This document shows positions 1 to 7,800 of a stretch of 11,113 bases of DNA, one piece after another (the stretch's first letter is position 1; every line of letters begins with the position of its first letter). The stretch lies in contig CACZPC010000152.1 of NCBI GenBank assembly GCA_902782985.1, positions 1 to 11,113 of the forward strand. The letters are read 5' to 3'. The stretch is from Oscillospiraceae bacterium. Lineage in GTDB: Bacteria > Bacillota > Clostridia > Saccharofermentanales > Saccharofermentanaceae. The notes under the pieces are model-generated. The model ran no database searches. It was not told where the DNA came from and worked only from the letters and a program-made list of their open reading frames with translations. Position numbers and translations under genes: made by a program.

Positions 1-84
1 CTCCTCTTCGCACTGATCATCTTCAGGAGACACAGGATCAGAAGATACGATGACGAGTTCAGGAATAAGAATAAGATGCTTTAA
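1..84 (+). CDS. C-terminal end of a probable membrane protein (partial)
   Basis: Frame 1 is open from the window edge and ends at TAA (82-84), giving the last 27 residues of a protein that begins outside the window. The tail starts with a hydrophobic run (LLFALIIF) followed at once by a strongly basic stretch (RRHRIRRY) and a charged end (NKNKML). That is the usual look of a final transmembrane helix with a positive-inside cytoplasmic tail. The stop lies 3 bases from the stop of the convergent minus-strand gene, so the two genes end back to back with no room for a terminator between them. The function cannot be told from this fragment. The call rests on the composition and the neat fit against the neighbouring stop. 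Confidence 0.55.
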   Translation, partial: LLFALIIFRRHRIRRYDDEFRNKNKML

Positions 85-87
85 TGA

Positions 88-600
88 TCACACCGAAAGC
101 AATCTTTCGATCTCGTCGATTACCCATTTTTTCACAGAACAATACAGTATGGTATAGTCTTCCCTCAATATTCCATGTTCATCATACTTGCCAAAATAAA
201 GATCCCCATCTTTGGGTTCATAAAGATAAAGCCAAAGATCAATTAGATTCTCTTTAATGATAAACTCATCATTTATAGAATCGGTAGCCGCCGGACAAGT
301 AGTCAGATCTTTAAATAAGATAACTGCTTTCAACTTGGATCTTTCAGTTTCTATATTAATCTCTTCCCTTTTACTCAGCTTTTCGAGCGTTTCATTTATC
401 TCATCTATATCATCAGCTGATAAACCGGCAAGATAATCGACTTCAGGGAAAGATACGATCCCCTGTGTACAGACATCAATAGCATATTTGATTATCTCAG
501 ACCTGCATATGAAATACGGGACAGCTAACGAAAGCATGGTCCAAGTAGCTTTAAATCCGCATTCTTCAATATCTATTACTGAAATACTTTTCGTTATCAT
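88..600 (-). CDS. Hypothetical protein, about 170 residues, possibly DUF2247-like
   Basis: I do not recognise this protein with confidence. It is soluble and mostly helical, with no signal peptide or membrane segment. The pattern of a Trp-containing first helix, a 'EIIKYAID' helix, a 'LAGLSADDIDEINETLEKL' segment and a later 'PKDGDLY' recalls the DUF2247 family of small uncharacterised bacterial proteins, but that is from memory only. Two starts are possible. The ATG at 630 lies inside the hairpin that ends the glf transcript and has only an AAAGG 12 bases upstream. The ATG at 600 lies just after the hairpin but has no good ribosome binding site. I chose 600, and the longer version would be 180 residues. 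The gene follows glf but is separated from it by that terminator, and no clear promoter of its own was seen. Confidence 0.65.
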   Translation of the reverse strand: MITKSISVIDIEECGFKATWTMLSLAVPYFICRSEIIKYAIDVCTQGIVSFPEVDYLAGLSADDIDEINETLEKLSKREEINIETERSKLKAVILFKDLTTCPAATDSINDEFIIKENLIDLWLYLYEPKDGDLYFGKYDEHGILREDYTILYCSVKKWVIDEIERLLSV

Positions 601-612
601 AGCTTTACCAAT

Positions 613-647
613 AAAAAAGCTTCTGACCATATAAATCGGAAGCCTTT
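613..647 (-). terminator. Rho-independent terminator after glf
   Basis: On the minus strand, 21 bases after the glf stop, AAAGGCTTC (639-647) can pair with GAAGCTTTT, with one G-U pair and a 15-base loop. The 3' arm runs into six T residues (613-618). The stem is only moderately GC-rich and the loop is long, so this is a plausible rather than a strong terminator. It would close the leuA-glf transcript. Confidence 0.6.
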
Positions 648-667
648 CAGTTCATGAGTTTGAATTA

Positions 668-1765
668 TCAGATTTCCTTTGAAACCACATCAAGTGCTCT
701 TACGACTACGGCATCCATGTCGTAGTACTTATATTCACCGAGACGTCCGCCGAAGATAACATTAGTCTCACCATCAGCAAGCTTCTTATACTCCTGATAG
801 AGCGCTCCGTTCTTATCGTCATTAACGGGATAGTAAGGTTCATCACCTTTCTTCCACTCGGAGCTGTACTCGCGGCTTATTACAGTCTTATCCTGTGTAC
901 CGAACTCGAAGAACTTATGCTCGATAATACGTGTATAAGGTGTCTCAGCATCAGTATAGTTAACTACCGCATTACCCTGGAAGTTGGGCTTATCAAGGAT
1001 CTCAGTCTCGAATCTTACGGATCTGTACTCAAGTGTTCCGAGCTTATAATCAAAGTAAGCATCGACAGGACCCGTGTAAACGATCTTTGTCGCGAGAGAA
1101 GATAACCTTTCACGATCAGCAAGGAAATCAACACCGAGCTTTACCTCGATACCGTCGAGCATATTCTCGATCATCTTCGTATAGCCGCCCATCGGGATAC
1201 CCTGATAGAGAGCATTGAAGTAATTATTATCGAACGTAAACCTTACAGGAAGCCTCTTTATGATAAAGGAAGGAAGCTCGGTACAAGGTCTGCCCCACTG
1301 CTTCTGAGTATATCCCTTTATAAGCTTCTCATAGATATCCGTACCTACAAGGCTTATAGCCTGCTCTTCAAGGTTCTTCGGCTCAGTGATACCTGCCGCC
1401 TTACGCTGCTCCTCGATCTTAGAAGCTGCCTCCTCGGGAGTTACAACGCCCCACATCTTATTGAAAGTATACATATTGAAAGGCAGAGAATACAGTTCAC
1501 CCTTATAGTTAGCTACGGGAGAATTGGTATATCTGTTAAAGTCGGCAAACTTTGTCACATATTCCCAAGCTCTCTTATCGTTAGTATGGAATATATGAGC
1601 ACCGTACTTATGTACATTTATACCTTCTACTTCCTCTGTATAGATATTGCCGGCAACATGGTCTCTCTTATCAATTACAAGTACTTTTTTGCCTGCATCT
1701 GTAAGTTCTCTTGCAAAGATGGCACCATAAAGTCCGGCGCCGACGATCAAATAGTCGTAATTCAT
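668..1765 (-). CDS. glf: UDP-galactopyranose mutase
   Basis: This flavoenzyme interconverts UDP-galactopyranose and UDP-galactofuranose in the cytoplasm, supplying galactofuranose for surface polysaccharides. The 365 residues match the usual bacterial length. The N-terminus is an FAD-binding Rossmann motif (GAGLYG, residues 9-14) followed by the Glu/Asp-containing strand VLVIDKRDHVAGN. The family block HKYGAHIFHT is at 52-61. The substrate-binding arginine block RLPVRFTFDNNYF is at 171-183, the second conserved arginine lies in YTRIIEHK (277-284), and GRLGEYKYYDMD is near the C-terminus. The start at 1765 has AAAGGA 9 bases upstream, and this site overlaps the last codons and stop of leuA, which ends 5 bases away. 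The two genes should therefore be cotranscribed and probably translationally coupled. No other polysaccharide gene is visible here. Confidence 0.97.
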   Translation of the reverse strand: MNYDYLIVGAGLYGAIFARELTDAGKKVLVIDKRDHVAGNIYTEEVEGINVHKYGAHIFHTNDKRAWEYVTKFADFNRYTNSPVANYKGELYSLPFNMYTFNKMWGVVTPEEAASKIEEQRKAAGITEPKNLEEQAISLVGTDIYEKLIKGYTQKQWGRPCTELPSFIIKRLPVRFTFDNNYFNALYQGIPMGGYTKMIENMLDGIEVKLGVDFLADRERLSSLATKIVYTGPVDAYFDYKLGTLEYRSVRFETEILDKPNFQGNAVVNYTDAETPYTRIIEHKFFEFGTQDKTVISREYSSEWKKGDEPYYPVNDDKNGALYQEYKKLADGETNVIFGGRLGEYKYYDMDAVVVRALDVVSKEI

Positions 1766-1770
1766 GTTAT

Positions 1771-3435
1771 TTATTCCTTTATCATGCGATTATATGCACT
1801 TATGATAGCACGAACGGAGCTCTTCGTCACAGAACTTGAAACACCCGCTCCGAGGAATATCTGTCCGTCCGAGCCTCTCTTGATCTCGATATAAGTGATA
1901 GCCGCGGAATCAGTACCGCTCTTCATGGCATGCTCATTATACATATTGATTGAGAAATCGGTTCCCGTGTAAGAAGCGAAAGCATTTACAAATGCATCAA
2001 GAAGACCTTTTCCCATTCCCTTAATGGTCACTTCCTTATCATGATCGGTAATTATCGCCTCTACCTCTGACTTTTTGTCTCCGAGTGCATGTTCACTGAA
2101 TCTGTCAAGTGCATAAGGAGTCATGACATTTATATAGTAATCATCGAAAAGCTCAAATACCTGCTGAGGCAGGAGTTCTGTCTCTCTAGTATCCGTCTCG
2201 TCCTTTACGATCTGCAGGAAATCCTTCTGGAAGTGCTTAGGAAGCTGCAACCCGAAATACTGCTCAAGCACATAGGAAACACCGCCTCTTCCGGACTGAC
2301 TGTTGATCCTGATGATAGGCTCATAATCACGTCCGACATCTGCAGGGTCGATTGGAAGATAAGGAACCTCCCACATCTCCGAATGAGTCTCCAGCATCCT
2401 CTTTTTGCCTTTGTTGATGGCATCCTGATGAGAACCTGAAAAAGCTGTAAAGACAAGTTTCCCTGCCCACGGGTGCCTGGGCTCGACATTCATGCTAGTA
2501 CAATGCTCATATATATCGATACAAGCATTCATATCCGAAAGATCAAGTTCGGGATCGATACCGTGCATCATCATATTGATCGCCAATGTGATGATATCCA
2601 CATTTCCCGTTCTCTCACCGTTTCCGAAAAGCGTTCCCTCTACCCTGTCGGCCCCCGCAAGAAGTCCGAGCTCGGAAGCAGCAACTCCGGTGCCTCTGTC
2701 ATTATGTGTATGAACGGATACAAGGATCGCATCTCTGTATGCAGTATGCGCGCAGAAATATTCGATCATATCCGCATAGACATTAGGTAATGTATATTCG
2801 ACAGTCTCAGGAAGATTGATGATCATCTTCTTATCAGGTGTAGGCTGCCATACTTCGGCTACTGCATCACAGATCTCCACTGCAAAATCAGGTTCCGTCG
2901 ACGAGAAGCTCTCGGGCGAATACTCGAAAGTCCAAACAGTACCACTGTCATCCTGATCAAGGTATTCTTTGATCATCTTAGTACCGGAAACCGCCAGTTC
3001 CTTGCATTCTTCCTTACCGAACCCGAATACGACATCACGCTGCAACGTACTCGTGGAATTATAAAGATGAATAACTACATTCTTCGCTCCATATACTGCA
3101 TCCATAGTCTTTTCGATTATATGAGGACGCGACTGAGTCAATACCTGGATAGCAACATCATCAGGTATCCTGTTACTGTCTATAAGCTCCCTGCAAAAGC
3201 TGTAATCCGTCTCCGATGCCGCTGGAAAACCTATCTCAATGGTCTTAAAGCCTATCTTTACGAGATAATCGAAGAATTCGAGTTTCTGCGTAAGATTCAT
3301 AGGAACCTCAAGAGCCTGATTTCCGTCCCTTAAGTCTACGGAGCACCATATAGGTGCCTTGCTGATTACATTATCGGGCCACTTTCGATCAGTCATTCCG
3401 ATCTCCGGGATCTTCTGATACCTGTGATAATTCAT
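1771..3435 (-). CDS. leuA: 2-isopropylmalate synthase, long (yeast/actinobacterial) type
   Basis: It condenses acetyl-CoA with 2-oxoisovalerate to 2-isopropylmalate, the first committed step of leucine synthesis. The 554 residues, the early motif DLRDGNQA (34-41) and the N-terminal 'QKIPEIGMTDRKWPDN' type of sequence mark the long LeuA class rather than the roughly 510-residue class with LRDGEQ. The metal-binding HTHND is at 242-246. GTLFGNGERTGNVD (267-280) and SGSHQDAINKG (333-343) are also conserved. The C-terminal part, from about residue 440, is the dimerisation and leucine feedback domain (GKGLLDAFVNA, then ITYIEI). The start at 3435 has a strong AGGAGG 8 bases upstream. The gene sits directly behind a T-box leader with a leucine specifier, and glf follows 5 bases after its stop. 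No other leucine pathway gene is in the window. Confidence 0.97.
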   Translation of the reverse strand: MNYHRYQKIPEIGMTDRKWPDNVISKAPIWCSVDLRDGNQALEVPMNLTQKLEFFDYLVKIGFKTIEIGFPAASETDYSFCRELIDSNRIPDDVAIQVLTQSRPHIIEKTMDAVYGAKNVVIHLYNSTSTLQRDVVFGFGKEECKELAVSGTKMIKEYLDQDDSGTVWTFEYSPESFSSTEPDFAVEICDAVAEVWQPTPDKKMIINLPETVEYTLPNVYADMIEYFCAHTAYRDAILVSVHTHNDRGTGVAASELGLLAGADRVEGTLFGNGERTGNVDIITLAINMMMHGIDPELDLSDMNACIDIYEHCTSMNVEPRHPWAGKLVFTAFSGSHQDAINKGKKRMLETHSEMWEVPYLPIDPADVGRDYEPIIRINSQSGRGGVSYVLEQYFGLQLPKHFQKDFLQIVKDETDTRETELLPQQVFELFDDYYINVMTPYALDRFSEHALGDKKSEVEAIITDHDKEVTIKGMGKGLLDAFVNAFASYTGTDFSINMYNEHAMKSGTDSAAITYIEIKRGSDGQIFLGAGVSSSVTKSSVRAIISAYNRMIKE

Positions 3436-3443
3436 GGGACAAA

Positions 3444-3449
3444 CCTCCT
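3444..3449 (-). promoter_or_regulatory. leuA ribosome binding site
   Basis: A perfect AGGAGG lies 8 bases before the leuA ATG, just downstream of the T-box terminator hairpin. The site is outside the hairpin, so control appears to act on transcription termination rather than by hiding this site. Confidence 0.9.
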
Positions 3450-3457
3450 GAAATATT

Positions 3458-3495
3458 AAAATGCCCTTCCATCTTGTTAGAGACGAAAGGGCATT
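3458..3495 (-). terminator. T-box regulated terminator hairpin upstream of leuA
   Basis: On the minus strand AATGCCCTT (3487-3495) pairs perfectly with AAGGGCATT (3460-3468) around an 18-base loop, and a short T run follows. The upstream arm directly abuts the T-box sequence, the standard arrangement in which tRNA-stabilised antiterminator pairing competes with this hairpin. Uncharged leucyl-tRNA would prevent its formation and allow leuA-glf transcription. Confidence 0.93.
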
Positions 3496-3734
3496 CGCGG
3501 TACCACTCTAATTCATCCGATGTCGGATGCACTCTCCGGATACAGGTCTCCTTAGACCGATATCCTGTCCCTGTAACGGTGGACTTCCGTCCGAATCTAC
3601 TTGCATAACTGCTTTCAAAAGGATGCTCCGAGGCGAGTTCCCTATTGTTCTGCTTGCTGCCTTCCACCATCCGCAGCTCTCTGCTAAGCAGGATCGATAA
3701 GTACTATTCCTCATCAACGCAATAATATTCAATT
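3458..3734 (-). promoter_or_regulatory. T-box riboswitch leader, leucine-specific (CUC specifier)
   Basis: All the landmarks of a T-box leader can be read. Stem I is closed by GATG (3712-3715) with CATC (3622-3625). The specifier loop has AGTA (3702-3705) on its 5' side and GAA (3638-3640) on its 3' side, followed at once by CTC (3635-3637), a leucine codon. Above it, CTGCTT (3686-3691) pairs with AAGCAG (3650-3655). An AG-rich bulge and then GCTGC/GCAGC (3673-3677, 3656-3660) cap the arm with the conserved GGATGGTGGAAG loop. The T-box AGAGTGGTACCGCG lies at 3496-3509, and its TGGT can pair with the ACCA end of a tRNA with an A discriminator, as tRNA-Leu has. A terminator follows. Specifier, discriminator and downstream leuA all agree on leucine. 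The 5' end is estimated from the promoter. Confidence 0.95.
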
Positions 3735-3740
3735 AGCTTG

Positions 3741-3769
3741 ATGTTACCAAAAAGTTCAGTCTTGGTCAA
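3741..3769 (-). promoter_or_regulatory. Sigma-A type promoter of the T-box leuA-glf transcript
   Basis: On the minus strand, TTGACC (3764-3769) and TAACAT (3741-3746) are separated by exactly 17 bases, close to the TTGACA/TATAAT consensus. The predicted start near 3734 places T-box Stem I about 20 bases downstream, as expected. The -35 box lies within the final codons of the upstream lipoprotein gene (codons for Gln-Val-Asp-Gln). Confidence 0.7.
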
Positions 3770-4685
3770 CTTGAGCAGGGTCTTCCTTATAAACTGTAAC
3801 AACGGCAGTATCATAATAAAGGAGTTCATCATCTTCATTAAAAAAAGCAATTAGATATTCTCCCGGGACCATATAACCGTGATTATTCATTCGAGCTTCC
3901 TGCTCAATACCATAGATACCTTCTGTACAGCCGGGATCGCTGGTATATAATGTTTCCCCGTTCTTTGAGACAACATAATATACTCCGGATGTATCCACCT
4001 GACCTTCTGAAGTATCTATCTGAAGATCCAGATCGATCTCAGTCGTATTCTCATAAAGATCATTCGTATGGGGTTCACAGAAACACCAGTATCCTCCCGT
4101 CACGGCACCATCAATACTTCTCGGAATCGATACATCAACGTCAAGAAAAGCATATACCGGTGAATATACATCACCGAGATTGGATAATTTCCACTCACCT
4201 TCCTCGTATACGAATGAATATGTAACTCTGAATTCCTTTCGTTCATCCTGAAGCCTGAGTGTACGCATCATTACGGCATAATCCTGTCTGTTATCCGGAT
4301 CATTAAGTACGGATTCGTAATCGATCATGCTGAAATATACATCGACACTTCCGGATCCTTCATACTCAGATGCATCGACCGAACCGCGATCTATGCGATA
4401 AGTAATGGAATCATGTATATAATTAACAACTCTGAGCTTATCTTCCCCAAATGATTCCTGATAATCAAGTTTTGACAGATACGAATGAGTCGATACTTTA
4501 TCATGTTTTTCATCCGACATATCGATAAGAGTATCCGCATCGCCATCAAGAAGTGACTTAGAAAGCTTATCGGCACTTCGAAGGATCTCGTCACAAGACT
4601 TCTTGTCATAACAACCGCACAAAGATGCACTTAATACAATCAACACAAGAAATATGCAGAAACTCTTGAACGAATTCGATCTCAT
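3756..4685 (-). CDS. Putative lipoprotein, 309 residues, function unknown
   Basis: The N-terminus is a clear lipoprotein signal: MRSNSFKS, a hydrophobic stretch (FCIFLVLIVLSASL) and the lipobox LCGC with Cys25 as the acylated residue. The mature protein should be anchored to the outer face of the cytoplasmic membrane. Residues of about 28-165 start with a helix pair (EILRSADKLSKSLLDGDADTLIDMS) and continue into alternating beta strands ending in 'YEEGEWKLSNLGDVY', which looks like the NTF2/DUF4878-like fold common in Clostridia lipoproteins. The rest (about 170-309) is beta-rich and may be a second, Ig-like domain. The start at 4685 has GGAG six bases upstream. No terminator separates its stop from the leuA T-box promoter, which overlaps its end. 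I cannot assign a role or ligand. Confidence 0.88.
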   Translation of the reverse strand: MRSNSFKSFCIFLVLIVLSASLCGCYDKKSCDEILRSADKLSKSLLDGDADTLIDMSDEKHDKVSTHSYLSKLDYQESFGEDKLRVVNYIHDSITYRIDRGSVDASEYEGSGSVDVYFSMIDYESVLNDPDNRQDYAVMMRTLRLQDERKEFRVTYSFVYEEGEWKLSNLGDVYSPVYAFLDVDVSIPRSIDGAVTGGYWCFCEPHTNDLYENTTEIDLDLQIDTSEGQVDTSGVYYVVSKNGETLYTSDPGCTEGIYGIEQEARMNNHGYMVPGEYLIAFFNEDDELLYYDTAVVTVYKEDPAQVDQD

Positions 4686-4714
4686 TTTTATCTCCGAAAT
4701 ATAATATCTACGTA

Positions 4715-4743
4715 ATTCTATCTTTATCTCAGCTTTAATGCAA
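4715..4743 (-). promoter_or_regulatory. Possible promoter of the lipoprotein gene
   Basis: On the minus strand TTGCAT (4738-4743) and TAGAAT (4715-4720) are 17 bases apart. The -10 box is good (5 of 6) but the -35 matches only 3 of 6, so this is tentative. It lies within and beside the 4721-4760 dyad, so a protein bound there would cover it. Confidence 0.35.
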
Positions 4744-4760
4744 ATAAGCTGAGATATAGA
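4721..4760. repeat. Near-perfect inverted repeat between two genes
   Basis: TATCTCAGCTT (4725-4735) pairs perfectly with AAGCTGAGATA (4746-4756) around a 10-base loop. After one mismatch the pairing extends by three more bases (4721-4723 with 4758-4760). No T run follows on either strand, so it is not a standard intrinsic terminator. It may be an operator, an RNA hairpin protecting a transcript end, or a poor terminator of the long upstream gene. Confidence 0.6.
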
Positions 4761-4804
4761 ATATCAGGAGATCATAACAAAAGACCACAAAGATCGAAAT
4801 GACA

Positions 4805-7800
4805 CTAATGCCGATCCGGAGGCGGACCGCCTGTTCGTCCCATCATAGCAAAAAGTTCCTTCATGGAAAGCCTTTCGCCGTTATGAACAAAGCATGCATC
4901 ACAATTATTGATATCAAGATCCTTTCCTGCTGTACCGATGAACGAATCCGAATCATTCTCTACACTGCATACGACTCTGGCATTTTGAGCAGAAAGACTG
5001 CCTTTCTGACTTCGGGTACCATATGCACAACTGTCACCTGAAACATTTACCGTAACAGATGCATTGTCGATCCGAAGCTTAGCATCTCCGTTGTCCTCGA
5101 GGACTCCTATACCGACTGACTCTCTGCAGTTGACAGTGCATTCGATATTCGACTTCGTTATAAAGACATCACTGGAGCTTCCAAGATCTGTACCGATAGC
5201 TACGCCTCTGTTACCCTGAAGCTGCTGCTTCATCGTAATATGATTGATATCGACCTTGGCTTGTCCTGAACCTGATCCTACACCTACACAGTTGGACGTA
5301 TTCGAATCGATAATGACCTTAACATCCGTAAGATCTATCTGAGCATGTCCGCGATATGAGCCTATACCTACGTTATTCTGGCCATTGAGCTTGAAGAAAT
5401 ACTTACCGTCTGAAGTATTGATAATACAGTCTTCCCAGCAGCCTATGCCGACACCCATCATTCCTGTACCGCTAATATGGATCTCACCAGCCATATCCAG
5501 GAATATACCGCCGCACTTGCTCTCATAACCCGCACCAATACCATAGTAATACTTCTTCTCGGCATAGATATAGAGTCTTCCGTCGCCTTCAAATACAACT
5601 CTGGAATCTTCGGAGACATAGATACTTCCGTAACAGGTGCATTCACCTTTGACGGATAAGGTAACATCGCATCCCTCCTCGATCACTATTACGGCATCAT
5701 AACCTATAACCTGACCGAATTCGGCATTTTCAAGAGTTATCTTACCCGAATAGCCGCTGTGAATATGAAGGCCTATCTTTGAATTGAGACTTGGAACACC
5801 GATTATCTCAAAATCATGGAAAGTTGACTCACTGTCATATATATCGATGATATTTATGCTGTTTTGATAAAGCTGTGCAAGCTGTATCCTCGATTCCCTG
5901 CCGGCTACATACACGTTTGCATCTGCGCCTTCTTCCAGTTCTTCATTTATCATTAAGATCTCTTTCTTGATCTCCGGATCGATATCAACGGCGATAATGC
6001 CGTTAGGTCTTGCGGTATAAAAGCCCTGTATAAGATCCGCACCCAGCTCGATCACGGTCCGAAGTTCGGCAGAAGTCTCAACACCTTCTGCAAGAGAGAT
6101 GATATTATTGCTGTGAGCATAGTCAATAACGGACTTTACGAAGAACCTTTTGCTCTCGCTGTTTTCGATCCCGCTCAGCAGCATCCTGTCAATCTTCAGG
6201 TAATTGGGTTTATATCTGAGAAGATTGGCAACATTGGAATAACCTGTGCCATAATCATCCAGAGCAGTCTCCAGATTCAAAGCGGTATATTCCGCCCTGA
6301 GTATACTTATCTCTTCATCAGTGAGTTCAGCCTGCTCAGTAAACTCAATAACGACAGTATCACTGTATCCGTCTACGGCATCGATAAAATCCTGAAGATC
6401 CTTACCGTGGAATTTCTGTCCGGGTATACTGTTGATAAAAAGTTTTCTTGAACCGTCAAATATATCCTTACGATCTCTCATTATCCTAAGAACGTTTTTG
6501 AAAGTAAGCCTTTCGACATCATAAAGCCTGTCAGTATATTCCGCATACTTAAGGATCTTAAGCGGAGATAGATAAGGCGTTATGTCAGCTCGCATCAAAG
6601 CCTCATATGAGAATATCTCCCCGGTCTTGGCATTTACGATAGGCTGGAAATGATATGCAAGAAGGTTATTGTCCAGGATCTCTCCTACGATCTGAGCTTC
6701 AGCCTTTTCCTCCGGAGACAGCTTGGAGAGCGAGCTGTCAGATTTCATCGCCTTTTTCTCGTTTTTCTTGTTGATGACATCATTTACGGCCAGCTCGAGT
6801 TCGGCAGGCGAATTAGGAGTACAGCTGCCGATAGCACTGTAAAGTGCCATCCTTCCGTCCTCACTAACATTTTCATTATAGACATATATCTGATTGATGA
6901 TCTTATCGTATTGAGACTTGATCACATTCTCGGCATTTTCATTAGTAAGCTTAAGAGCCACTATCTCTCCGTTACCCATGCAGAAACAGAATGCACCCGG
7001 GCCGTTAAAGACTTTCTTGACCATATTGGCAAGGGCATTGATCGTATTATCGCCGGATACATGACCGAGCTTGTTATTGATCCCCGACAGATCCTTGATA
7101 TCCACCGTAAGGATACCGATATTCTTACCGAAATTACTGGTCTTGGCAACGATCGATAAAGCCTCGTTTATGAAACCGCTGTAATTGTACATCCCCGTTA
7201 CCGGATCGCGCTTCAGCCTTTCATCTATGATGCTGTTCTTATGTACAAACGAGTCTCTTCTCCTGTACTGCTCAAGACCGAGGATTATATTTCTGATCCA
7301 GGTCCTCTCTTCCTGTCCGGGGACCTTATCGGGATCCGTATAACAAAGAGATACGAATCCGAAGCAAAGCTCCTCGAAATGCATCGGGAAGAAATAATAG
7401 ACTCTGGGCTGATAATAGAAATCGTTTATCTCGGGAAGCATCTCCTTTCGATCATAATACCGCAGGAAATTAAGACTGTCGGAATTACTTCCTTCACTTC
7501 CGCACTGAATGAGATGAAGCATCTTCGGTGTAAATGTCGATCGTTCGATGGTCCAGTCATCATTCAGACAGATATTGAGACTTTGGAAAGGCCGTATCTG
7601 ATAAGTATTCGAAAAGATGGTATTGACCAGACCGTTAAAAGATATCTGCAGGAGCATATCCTCATTCATATGATTATATGCATTATTGACTCTTCCCTGA
7701 CTCATCTCGGTATCCCAGCTCGAACGAAGAGTATACTCAGGCTTGATACTCTCGTTATGGCATCCGCAGGAACTTCCGATAAATAGATCAACATCAGCGA

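Noticed and set aside
3389..3732. Two overlapping minus-strand open frames upstream of leuA
   Set aside because: They cover the T-box leader, whose RNA structure explains the sequence fully. The first also runs into leuA in another frame. Neither has a plausible start site.
3746..3775. AAGTT/AACTT hairpin followed by five T residues at the end of the lipoprotein gene, as a terminator
   Set aside because: The stem is only five or six mostly A-T pairs with a long loop, and the same bases form the leuA promoter, which explains them better.
4763..4800. Repeated GATC-type words after the EAL gene as a repeat or terminator
   Set aside because: They are short direct similarities without pairing arms or a T run, and GATC words are common across the window.
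6650..7159. Open frame of 169 codons on the plus strand
   Set aside because: It is antisense to the GGDEF and EAL junction of the same protein, and its sequence resembles no family I know.
7241..7786. Open frame of 181 codons on the plus strand within the EAL gene region
   Set aside because: It lies fully antisense to the LacI-like and linker parts of the EAL protein, which have clear family motifs. It lacks a recognisable domain or ribosome binding site and is a mirror of the real codon pattern.
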